Origin: JBOGZD01 sp050697155
GTDB lineage: Bacteria; Actinomycetota; Thermoleophilia; Solirubrobacterales; 70-9
Assembly (NCBI GenBank): GCA_050697155.1
Contig: JBOGZD010000129.1
Location: forward strand, 1-7,950
Length of the DNA: 7,950 nucleotides
Direction: 5' to 3'
The translations under genes were made by a program, and so were the position numbers. Shown here in pieces: positions 1 through 5,334 of the stretch. The first letter of the stretch is position 1. Each line of letters starts with the position of its first letter. The notes beneath the pieces were generated by a model that had not been told where the DNA came from, made no database searches, and saw only the letters and a program-made list of their open reading frames with translations.

Positions 1-86
1 CATCGGCCGCTCTTTTCTGGACCCCCGTCAGATCTTCGCGACAGGGCGTGAACGCCTTTCGGTCGCTCTGCAGATCCCTCAGCCGA

Positions 87-674
87 TCAGAGCGAGGCGC
101 ACTGATCCTCCTTGTTGCCCTGTACGACGTTGCCGCCGCCGGTCGGTGCCGGCTCGTTCTCCTTGCATTGCAGATTGCCGTCGACCCTGTTCGTGGCGAT
201 CTCCAGGCGACCGGTGTTCTTGAACGCCTGGATGTTCCCGCCGACCCGGTTCGAGACCACCCTCAGGCGCCCACTGTTCTCGTCGTAGAGGACGTCGGCG
301 TTGATGCGGCTCTTCTTCACCTTGGCGAAGATGCCCTGGACCACCTGGACGCTGCCGCCGACGCGCGAGCGCCGCACGACATTCACGCGCCGAGCGTTCT
401 CACCCTGGACGTTGCCGACCACTCTCACGCCCTTCGCCCTCAGGGTCGCCTCGGTCTCGACCTTGATCGTGCCCTGGACGCGCGTGCCTTTGAGCGTGCA
501 CGACGCACCGTCGGGCACGCGCAGGTTGTCAACCATCCCGGAGCCGATCGTCCCCCGACAGGTCGTTTCCTCAGCCTGCGCCGTTACCGGCACCAGCGTG
601 CTCGCGCCCACTGCGGCACATATCAGCGCCAACCTTGCCGGGATGATCCCGCCGCGACTGCGTCTGCTTCGCAT
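87..674 (-). CDS. Secreted beta-solenoid-like repeat protein
   Basis: The product is 195 aa. I chose the ATG at 674 because GGAAGGA lies 7 nt upstream and because it places a signal peptide at the N-terminus: Arg-rich residues 2-14, a hydrophobic core at about 15-30, and a likely cleavage after AQA (residue 34). The mature part is a series of short beta-rich turns with recurring V-x-G-x-(I/V/L) units (RVQGTI, RVVGNV, RVGGSV, RVGGNI, RVDGNL) spaced roughly 20-24 residues apart, which suggests a right-handed beta-solenoid. Cysteines occur only in pairs near the two ends of the mature protein, fitting disulfide-capped ends. The C-terminal stretch (NLQC, PTGGGNVV, GNKEDQC) resembles a tail I recognise from uncharacterised secreted actinobacterial proteins. 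No catalytic motif is visible and the function is unknown; a cell-surface or structural role is inference. The frame stays open upstream into the DUF2442 remnant, but the signal peptide and ribosome site argue against a fusion. Confidence 0.75.
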   Translation of the reverse strand: MRSRRSRGGIIPARLALICAAVGASTLVPVTAQAEETTCRGTIGSGMVDNLRVPDGASCTLKGTRVQGTIKVETEATLRAKGVRVVGNVQGENARRVNVVRRSRVGGSVQVVQGIFAKVKKSRINADVLYDENSGRLRVVSNRVGGNIQAFKNTGRLEIATNRVDGNLQCKENEPAPTGGGNVVQGNKEDQCASL

Positions 675-747
675 GCCTGCATCCTTCCCGTTCGCGACTA
701 CCGGATGAGAACAGCACCGGGCCCTGAGAGCAGGCTGAGACCGCGAT

Positions 748-790
748 GAGAAAGCGTTCATCGGGCCGCCCGGGCTCCCGGAACGAACGC
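748..790 (-). terminator. Possible stem-loop terminator after the DUF2442 remnant
   Basis: On the minus strand, outer arms GCGTTC and GAACGC enclose a very GC-rich segment that can itself fold (CCGG-GAGC-CCGG), and the structure is followed by TTTCTC. It lies between the DUF2442 remnant and the secreted-protein gene. The T-run is short and the loop is long, so this is only a weak candidate. Confidence 0.3.
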
Positions 791-1025
791 GCTCATGGAG
801 CGTGTCGGGTGCCAGGTCGGCGCCCCCGGGCCATACGACGGTGCCAGGCTCCGGATCCACCCTTACCGTCGCGAAGCCTTCCGGGGTGCGCGCATGTTCG
901 AAATACGGGCCCGTGCATGCGGTTCAGAACCTCGGCCTCCCCGGTGAGGCCGTCGGCAAGGTCAGGTGAAGGACGCCGTGGCGAACGACGACGGCTTCGG
1001 TTACGTCGTAGGGGGCGCCAGTCAT
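783..1025 (-). pseudogene. DUF2442-domain gene, broken by two compensating frameshifts
   Basis: Reading from the ATG at 1025 gives MTGAPYDVTEAVVV and then LHLT. One base then appears to be missing near 958-959, and the family-like sequence ADGLTGEAEVLN and MHGPVF continues in the next frame. One extra T in the run at 901-903 restores the first frame, which reads FEHARTPEGFATV, then PGTVVWPGGADLAPDTL. The (I/V)xWPxGADLAPDxL ending is the hallmark of DUF2442. As given, the first frame stops at TGA 926-924 after 33 codons. AAGGAGG lies 13 nt before the ATG. The start overlaps the stop of the DUF4160 remnant as ATGA, the usual arrangement of this pair. No stop codon follows the domain in frame. 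The locus is either a genuine pseudogene or an intact gene with two T-run sequencing errors. The role of DUF2442 is poorly known; it often accompanies DUF4160 in toxin-antitoxin-like pairs. Confidence 0.75.
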
Positions 1026-1090
1026 CGCAGTGGTTCGGCCTCCTTATGTGTCTCGCCCGCGCGAGCGCGCCGCCAGTTCTCACTCAGACG
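1022..1090 (-). pseudogene. C-terminal remnant of a DUF4160 gene
   Basis: The frame ending in TGA at 1024-1022 reads LSENWRRARAGE, then about eight residues, then EPLR and stop. This resembles the usual DUF4160 C-terminus (ELLENWxxAxxGE...PL). It overlaps the DUF2442 start by ATGA, the coupling typical of this pair. Upstream of about 1090 the similarity ends in a GC-rich hairpin (1090-1102) just after the stop of the CDF transporter gene, so the N-terminal part of the gene is missing. The assignment rests on a short stretch plus gene context. Confidence 0.5.
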
Positions 1091-1110
1091 CCCCCGAGGG
1101 GCACAGGCGC

Positions 1111-1752
1111 CTAGCGAGCTCGGACGGTTCGCCAGGACTGCCAGGTGATCCGCAGGATGACGAGCGTGATCGCGAGTCCGATCAGCGGGTCGGCGATGTC
1201 GAGGCCGAGCGCGACGACCGCCGCGCTCGCCACGACGCCGAGGCTCACGTAGGCGTCGGCGCGCGCGTGGTCCCCGTCGGCGATCAGCGCCGCGCTGTCG
1301 AGCCGATGCCCGGCGCGCGAGCGGACCTGCGCGGCGATCCAGTTGCCGGCGAAGCCGATCAGCCCCGCCGCCGCGAGCGCGCCGAGTCGGTCGGGGGCGT
1401 GGGGGTCGACCATGCGTAACACCGCCTCGTAGCCGGCAACGCAGGCACTGATGAAGATCGCCGCGACGACGAACAGTCCCGCGATGTGCTCGGCGCGCTC
1501 GGAGCGAAGCAGGAAGGCGGCGCCCACCGGGACGGCGGTGAGCGCGTCGCCGAAGTTGTGGATCAGGTCGGCGAGCAGGGCGACGCTGTCGGTGGCCACG
1601 AAGATTGCGACCTGCACGACGGCGGTCGCGAACAAGACCGCCAGCGAGATGCCCACCGCGCGAAGGCCGGCCCGCGACCGCTTGATCGAAGGATCGACCA
1701 GCCCGTGGCTGTGACCATGGACGTGGCCGTGCGCGTGAGCGTGGTCGCTCAC
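1111..1752 (-). CDS. CDF-family metal cation efflux transporter, short form
   Basis: This 213-aa inner-membrane transporter is expected to export Zn2+ or a similar divalent cation in exchange for protons. The N-terminus is His-rich (alternating HAHAHGHVHGHSHG, residues 4-17), a typical metal-collecting segment. About six membrane helices follow between residues 30 and 205. The metal site of helix 2 is visible as D62-x-x-H65-N-x-x-D69, and that of helix 5 as H162-x-x-x-D166. The protein ends right after helix 6 (ITWQSWRTVRAR), so the usual cytoplasmic C-terminal domain is absent, as in some actinobacterial relatives. I chose GTG 1752 because it begins just before the His-rich region and overlaps the stop of the upstream small ORF as GTGA, suggesting translational coupling. 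In the same frame, ATG 1923 would add 57 Arg/Pro-rich residues unlike the family. It is the last gene of the ArsR operon, so metal-dependent derepression is likely. Confidence 0.88.
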   Translation of the reverse strand: MSDHAHAHGHVHGHSHGLVDPSIKRSRAGLRAVGISLAVLFATAVVQVAIFVATDSVALLADLIHNFGDALTAVPVGAAFLLRSERAEHIAGLFVVAAIFISACVAGYEAVLRMVDPHAPDRLGALAAAGLIGFAGNWIAAQVRSRAGHRLDSAALIADGDHARADAYVSLGVVASAAVVALGLDIADPLIGLAITLVILRITWQSWRTVRAR

Positions 1753-1922
1753 TGCGAGAGGATCTCGTCGATCTCCCGCTCGGCTTGCTCCTCGGCCTCG
1801 CGCGCGTACTTGCCTGGGTTGCGCCGGTCGAGGATCTGCGCCCCGATCAGCGCGATCCCGACTGCGAGGATCGGGGCAAGGATCAGCAGGTCCCAGATCC
1901 AATGGCCGACGGGCGCGCGGCA
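1749..1922 (-). CDS. Small one-helix membrane protein between arsR and CDF genes, start unclear
   Basis: The open frame encodes up to 57 residues: a Trp-containing start to the helix (GHWIWDLLILAPILAV), one membrane helix to about residue 28, then a charged tail (DRRNPGKYAREAEEQAERE) likely to be a cytoplasmic amphipathic or coiled helix. It ends in TGA overlapping the CDF GTG as GTGA. Frame-specific protein character, operon position and the tight overlap support a real gene. The problem is the start: the regulator's stop TAA lies immediately upstream in the same frame, and no ATG, GTG or TTG follows before the helix. The ATG at 1923 that overlaps that stop (TAATG) is in a different frame. 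Removing one base from the CCGCGCGCC run after it would give MRAPVGHWIW. The gene is therefore frameshifted, carries a sequencing error, or uses an unusual start. It could be an accessory subunit of the transporter, but nothing in the sequence proves that. Confidence 0.5.
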   Translation of the reverse strand, partial: CRAPVGHWIWDLLILAPILAVGIALIGAQILDRRNPGKYAREAEEQAEREIDEILSQ

Positions 1923-2330
1923 TTACGGCTGAGCCGCTCGCCGCCGCCCAGCGGCCCGTGCGCGGACGCCGGCGCCGGGCTCATCATCGCCCGCGACCCA
2001 GCCGCGGGCTGCGTGCTCGAGATGGTGGCGGACCGCCGCGAGCAGGTCGGCGACGTGGTGATCGTGGAGGCGATAGCGGATGTGCCTGCCCTCGCGCTCG
2101 GCGATGACGAAGCGAAGCTGGCGAAGGATGCGCAGCTGGTGCGAGACGGCGCTTGGCTCCATCCCGACCCGCGAGGCGAGCTCTTCGACCGTGAGGTCCT
2201 CCCTCAGGAGCGCGAATAGCAGGCGCACCCGGCTCTCGGTCGCGAAGACGCTCATCGCCTCTGCCAGGTCTGATGCCTCTCGCGCGCTGACCGGCCGGTC
2301 GGGCGGGCTGTGTTCGAGGGGATGGGGCAT
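1923..2330 (-). CDS. ArsR/SmtB-family metal-sensing repressor
   Basis: This 135-aa winged-helix repressor is expected to dissociate from DNA when it binds metal. The core begins near residue 19. Residues 46-74 form the helix-turn-helix (LTVEELASRVGMEPSAVSHQ, recognition helix at about 59-70), followed by the beta-wing (VIAEREGRHIRYRL, 75-88). The last helix carries D90-x-H92-x10-H103-x2-H106, the spacing and residues of the alpha-5 zinc site of CzrA/SmtB-type sensors. No cysteine pair typical of arsenic or cadmium sensing is present. The product is therefore best read as a Zn/Co sensor controlling the CDF transporter gene downstream. Its TAA stop overlaps an ATG (TAATG), showing tight packing with the following ORFs. 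The Arg/Ala-rich tail after residue 110 is not conserved in the family. No strong ribosome site precedes ATG 2330. Confidence 0.88.
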   Translation of the reverse strand: MPHPLEHSPPDRPVSAREASDLAEAMSVFATESRVRLLFALLREDLTVEELASRVGMEPSAVSHQLRILRQLRFVIAEREGRHIRYRLHDHHVADLLAAVRHHLEHAARGWVAGDDEPGAGVRARAAGRRRAAQP

Positions 2331-2338
2331 GGGCTCGT

Positions 2339-2361
2339 TTCAGAATATCTGAACAGATGAG
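2339..2361 (-). promoter_or_regulatory. Candidate ArsR operator overlapping the promoter
   Basis: Positions 2339-2353 form a perfect inverted repeat, TTCAGA-ATA-TCTGAA. A second overlapping one, ATCTG-AA-CAGAT, follows at 2347-2358. TGAACA-like half-sites are typical of SmtB/CzrA operators. The repeat covers the likely -10 and lies about 9 bases upstream of the regulator start codon, as expected for autorepression. Confidence 0.55.
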
Positions 2362-2373
2362 CGGCTGTGCCAA
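2344..2373 (-). promoter_or_regulatory. Probable sigma-70 promoter of the arsR-CDF operon
   Basis: On the minus strand a -35 TTGGCA (2373-2368) and a -10 GATATT (2349-2344) are separated by 18 bases. The -10 lies inside the candidate operator. The match is moderate: five of six bases at -35 and four of six at -10. Confidence 0.4.
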
Positions 2374-2456
2374 CGGATCCTGGCGAGGAAACGCTCAGCG
2401 CCCGCAACCCTGCCGCTCCGTCGGGAGTTCGCCGGCGCTGCACTGGCGGCGCGCTC

Positions 2457-2774
2457 TCAGACGTCACTGCCCGGCTGTGCTCGCCGCCACCCCTCGGCGT
2501 CTCGGCGCGAGCTCTGTCCGCGAGATCCCGGCGCGCGGCTCGCACGCTTCCTCCACATCGCGCGCATCCCGAGCACGGCTCCCGCGACCATGGCGGCCGG
2601 AAGGGCGGCCGCGATGGCGACGAGCGCGAGTGGCGCCACGAACACGGCGGTGAGGAGGAGGAACGGGATCGCGAGTGGAAAGAGCGCGAACGTCAGGGCG
2701 CCCGCGCCGACGAGAGCGCCTGCGGCCCCGGTCGTGGTGAGGGCGGTCGATTCGGTGGTAGGTGTGGTGTTCAT
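2457..2774 (-). CDS. Small hydrophobic membrane protein, paralogue of the 5315-5551 product
   Basis: This 105-aa protein belongs to no family I can name. ATG 2774 has AAAGGA 7 nt upstream. The Thr/Ser-rich N-terminus (residues 1-17) is followed by a hydrophobic region (about 18-70) that fits two membrane helices around ALFPLAIP and LLTAV motifs, and then a basic hydrophilic tail (WRKRASR onward). The core G-x-G-x-LT-x-ALFPL-x-IP-x2-LLTAV-x3-PL is shared with the small protein at 5315-5551. The DNA is also similar there: about 44 of 53 bases agree between 2644-2696 and 5421-5473, pointing to duplication. Only 29 bases separate it from the exporter gene and I see no promoter of its own, so it is probably cotranscribed with the exporter. 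The function is unknown; a partner or modulator of the exporter, or a membrane-stress protein, is inference. The tail is about 25 residues longer than in the paralogue. Confidence 0.8.
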   Translation of the reverse strand: MNTTPTTESTALTTTGAAGALVGAGALTFALFPLAIPFLLLTAVFVAPLALVAIAAALPAAMVAGAVLGMRAMWRKRASRAPGSRGQSSRRDAEGWRRAQPGSDV

Positions 2775-2803
2775 GTCACTGTCCTTTCGGTCGGGTATTG
2801 GTC

Positions 2804-4372
2804 TCAGGCGGCGGCCGCCCCCGGCAGGGCCTCGGACTGGGGCTCGTCCTCGGGCTCCAGCGGCTGGCGCTCGATCTCGCGCTCGCGAACGAGCCACAGT
2901 GCGAGTGCGGCGCCGGCGAAGCTGAGCAGCGCGCCGATCGTCAAGACGTCGTTGAGCCCGGCGAGGAACCCCTCGCTGACCGCGTTCGAGACCGCCGGCT
3001 GGGCCTGCGGGGGAACCGCGTCGAGAGCCTGGTCGAGGTTGCCCGACGAGGCCGCCTCGATCAGCTCGCGCGGGCGATCCCCGTGCGCGGCGGGAGTCCC
3101 CGCAGTCAACTCGCCGACCTTGTCGGCGCCACGGCCGACGAAGATCGCTCCCAGCGCGGCGATGCCGACGGCGACCCCGACCTGCCGGAACGTGTCGTTG
3201 ATCCCGGCGGCCATGCCGCTTTGCTCCTTGGGCACCACGCTCACGGCGACGTCGGCGATCACCGGGTTGAGCAGGCCGACGCCGGCCCCCGCGACCAGGA
3301 AGCCGCCGAGCAGCGTCGTCCACTCGTCCCCGCCCTCGATGCCGGACATGAGCAGCAGACCGACCCCGCCGCCCGCCAGACCGACGCTCATCATCACCCG
3401 CGCCGGAACCCTCGACAGCAGCGCACCGGCGATCGGCGCGGCGATGAAGCTCGCGATCGTGATCGGCAGGTAGCGCACGCCCGCCTCCAGCGGCGAGTAG
3501 CCGAGGTAGTTCTGGAGGTAGAGGGTCAGATAGAGGAACAGCGCGAACAGCGAGCCCGAGACCGCGAACGCCGCGACCTGCACGCCGGTGAACGCCCGCC
3601 GCCGGAACAACCCCAGCGGGAGCATCGGCTCGGCGACTCGGCGCTCGATCGCGATGAAGGTCGCGAGCAGGATCGCGGAGGCGGCGAGCAGCGAGACGAT
3701 CAGGGTGCTGCCCCAGCCCTCGTCGTTGCCGCGCACGAGCGCCAGCACCAGCAGGAACAGCGAGCCGCTGAAGCTCGCGACGCCGGCCCAGTCGACGCGG
3801 GTCGCGTGGGGGTCGCGACTCTCGCGCAGCTTTCGGTAGGTGACCGCGATGGCCGCGAGGCCGACCGGGACGTTGAGATAGAAGATCGACTCCCAGCCGA
3901 GCCCGTCGGTGAGCGCGCCGCCGGCGAGCGGGCCAATGGCGACCGCGACGCCGATCGAGGCGCCGTAGATCCCCATCGCCGTGCCGCGCTCGCGGCCGGC
4001 GGGGAACTCCTGGGCGATCAGGGCCAGGGAGACCGCGAACATCACCGCGCCCCCCACTCCCTGAAGCGCCCGCGCCAGGTTGAGGAAGGTCGGATCCGGC
4101 GCCAGTGCGCACAGCAGCGAAGCGACCGAGAAGATCGCCAGCCCGGCGGCGAACAGCCTCCGGCGCCCGAGCCGGTCGGCCAGCGAGCCGGCCGCGAGCA
4201 CCAGCGCGGCGAGGGTGAGGGCGTAGGCGTCGACCACCCACTGGAGATCGGTGAAGCTCGCGTCGAGGTCCTCGCGGATCGACGGCAGCGCCACGTTGAC
4301 GACCGTGATGTCGAGCAGCAACATGAAGGTCGCCACCGAGACGGCCAGCAGGGTCCACCACTTGCGTTCCAT
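2804..4372 (-). CDS. DHA2-family (14-helix) MFS drug/proton antiporter
   Basis: This 522-aa inner-membrane exporter belongs to the major facilitator superfamily; DHA2 members expel drugs, dyes or other amphiphiles in exchange for protons. The helix-1 motif LDITVVNVALP is at residues 20-30, motif A (GSLADRLGRRR) at 62-72, and antiporter motif C (GPLAGG) at 147-152. The length and hydrophobic pattern fit 14 helices. An extended, partly polar stretch before the last helix (near GADKVGELTAG and DQALDAVPPQAQ) matches the large external loop seen in this subfamily. The C-terminus is an acidic cytoplasmic tail. I chose ATG 4372 because GAGGAG lies 10 nt upstream and because it begins right before helix 1; a longer in-frame extension would cross the promoter region. 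It is divergent from the sigma-factor gene, carries an ECF41-like promoter, and is followed closely by a small membrane-protein gene. The substrate cannot be told from the sequence. Confidence 0.92.
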   Translation of the reverse strand: MERKWWTLLAVSVATFMLLLDITVVNVALPSIREDLDASFTDLQWVVDAYALTLAALVLAAGSLADRLGRRRLFAAGLAIFSVASLLCALAPDPTFLNLARALQGVGGAVMFAVSLALIAQEFPAGRERGTAMGIYGASIGVAVAIGPLAGGALTDGLGWESIFYLNVPVGLAAIAVTYRKLRESRDPHATRVDWAGVASFSGSLFLLVLALVRGNDEGWGSTLIVSLLAASAILLATFIAIERRVAEPMLPLGLFRRRAFTGVQVAAFAVSGSLFALFLYLTLYLQNYLGYSPLEAGVRYLPITIASFIAAPIAGALLSRVPARVMMSVGLAGGGVGLLLMSGIEGGDEWTTLLGGFLVAGAGVGLLNPVIADVAVSVVPKEQSGMAAGINDTFRQVGVAVGIAALGAIFVGRGADKVGELTAGTPAAHGDRPRELIEAASSGNLDQALDAVPPQAQPAVSNAVSEGFLAGLNDVLTIGALLSFAGAALALWLVREREIERQPLEPEDEPQSEALPGAAAA

Positions 4373-4387
4373 CGAAATCGAGCTCCT

Positions 4388-4414
4388 CGTCACATCGAGT
4401 GCAGTTGCTTCGTC
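4388..4414 (+). promoter_or_regulatory. ECF41-type promoter of the sigma-factor gene
   Basis: The -35 CGTCACA (4388-4394) and -10 CGTC (4411-4414) are separated by exactly 16 bases. This matches the consensus I recall for ECF41 sigma factors (TGTCACA-n16-CGTC) except for the first base. The predicted transcript start is near 4421, about 29 bases before the chosen start codon. It implies positive autoregulation, a known habit of this group. Confidence 0.7.
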
Positions 4415-4422
4415 ACTGCTAT

Positions 4423-4449
4423 GACGGAACGCGACCAAGGGATGTGACC
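4423..4449 (-). promoter_or_regulatory. ECF41-type promoter of the MFS exporter gene
   Basis: On the minus strand the -35 GGTCACA (4449-4443) and -10 CGTC (4426-4423) are separated by 16 bases. The -35 overlaps the start-codon region of the sigma gene. The expected transcript start is near 4416, leaving a leader of about 44 bases that contains the ribosome site GAGGAG. It forms an exact dyad with the sigma-gene promoter. Confidence 0.68.
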
Positions 4450-5334
4450 GTGCACGAGACCGAATACCTGGCGAAGGAGTTCGAGGCCCACCGAACCCAC
4501 CTGAGGGCGGTGGCCTACCGGATGCTGGGCTCGACCGGCGAGGCCGATGACGCCGTGCAGGAGGCATGGCTGCGACTAAGCCGCTCCGACATGAGCGCCG
4601 TCGAGAACCTCGGCGGGTGGCTTACGACGGTCGTCGCGCGGGTGTGCCTCGACATGCTTCGCTCGCGGAAGTCCCATCGCGAGGAGTCCCTGGATGCGAC
4701 GCACGTGCCCGAGCCGATCGTCAGCCACGAGGATGGGGTGGACCCGGAGCACGAGGCGCTGCTCGCCGACTCGGTCGGTCTTGCCCTGCTCGTGGTCCTG
4801 GAGACCCTGTCTCCCGCCGAGCGGCTCGCGTTCGTCCTGCACGACATGTTCGCCGTGCCGTTCGACGAGATCGCGCCGCTGGTGGAGCGCACGCCGTCGG
4901 CGGCGCGGCAGCTCGCGAGCCGGGCGCGGCGCCGGGTTCGGGGATCGGCCCCGGTGCCCGATGCGGATCTCGCCCGCCAGCGGGAGGTCGTCGACGCGTT
5001 CCTCGCCGCGGCCCGCGAAGGCGACTTCGAGGCGCTCGTGGCGGTGCTCGACCCCGACGTGGTGCTCCGAGCCGACCGCGGCGCCCTGCGTCCAGCGTCG
5101 AGGGTGGTCAGGGGCGCACGGGAGGTGGCCAAGCAGGCGACCGGCTTCGCGCGGCTCGCTCCGGCGGCGCGGCCGGCGCTGGTCAACGGGGCCGCGGGAT
5201 TCGTCGTCGCCCCGGGCGGCCGGCCGTTCGCGGTGGCGGGCTTCACGATCGCGAACGGCAAGATCGTCGAGATCGACATCCTCGCCGACCCTGCCCGCCT
5301 CGCCGAGCTCGACCTCACCTTCCTCGACGACTGA
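4450..5334 (+). CDS. ECF sigma factor with SnoaL-like C-terminal domain (ECF41/ECF56-like)
   Basis: This 294-aa RNA polymerase sigma factor has a fused regulatory domain. Region 2 is at about residues 11-77, including DDAVQEAWLRL (33-43, -10 recognition) and WLTTVVARVCLDMLRSRKS (57-75). Region 4 is at about 115-165, with LSPAERLAFVLHDMF and the helix-turn-helix DEIAPLVERTPSAARQLASR. The SnoaL/NTF2-like extension runs from about 177 to 285 (REVVDAFLAAAREGDFEALVAVL to GKIVEIDILADP). In ECF41-type factors this extension replaces an anti-sigma factor. No anti-sigma gene is next to this one. The DGGGK motif usual in ECF41 extensions is not intact; the corresponding place reads ADRGAL (208-213), so ECF56 or another relative remains possible. 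I preferred GTG 4450 because AAGGG ends 8 nt upstream; GTG 4444 has only a 2-nt gap. The gene diverges from the MFS exporter gene and converges with a small-protein gene, both carrying matching promoters. Confidence 0.9.
   Translation: MHETEYLAKEFEAHRTHLRAVAYRMLGSTGEADDAVQEAWLRLSRSDMSAVENLGGWLTTVVARVCLDMLRSRKSHREESLDATHVPEPIVSHEDGVDPEHEALLADSVGLALLVVLETLSPAERLAFVLHDMFAVPFDEIAPLVERTPSAARQLASRARRRVRGSAPVPDADLARQREVVDAFLAAAREGDFEALVAVLDPDVVLRADRGALRPASRVVRGAREVAKQATGFARLAPAARPALVNGAAGFVVAPGGRPFAVAGFTIANGKIVEIDILADPARLAELDLTFLDD

Noticed and set aside
45..56. Short hairpin GGCG-TGAA-CGCC after the secreted-protein gene
   Set aside because: The stem is only four to five pairs and no T-run follows on the minus strand, so a terminator call is not supported.
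48..749. Open frame on plus opposite the secreted-protein gene
   Set aside because: Its composition is typical of an antisense shadow; the minus strand has a ribosome site, a signal peptide and repeats.
1090..1102. GCCCC-CGA-GGGGC hairpin just after the CDF gene
   Set aside because: A 5-bp stem with a 3-base loop and no T-run; it could be a weak terminator but may equally reflect GC content.
1710..1716. TGTGACC, resembling a reversed ECF41 -35
   Set aside because: It lies inside the CDF coding region, and no GACG stands at the required 16-base spacing.
2457..4361. Long open frame on minus in another frame of the MFS gene
   Set aside because: Arg/Gly/Ala-rich shadow sequence over most of its length; only its last 105 codons, from ATG 2774, form a credible protein.
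2762..4447. Long open frame on plus opposite the MFS gene
   Set aside because: It is rich in Arg, Asp, Glu and Gln with no domain; it is the mirror of a GC-rich real gene whose motifs are clear on the other strand.
4388..4449. Reading the symmetric motif as an operator for a dimeric repressor
   Set aside because: The same motif occurs singly, without the dyad, at 5559-5585 with identical spacing and promoter placement, which fits a sigma-factor promoter better.
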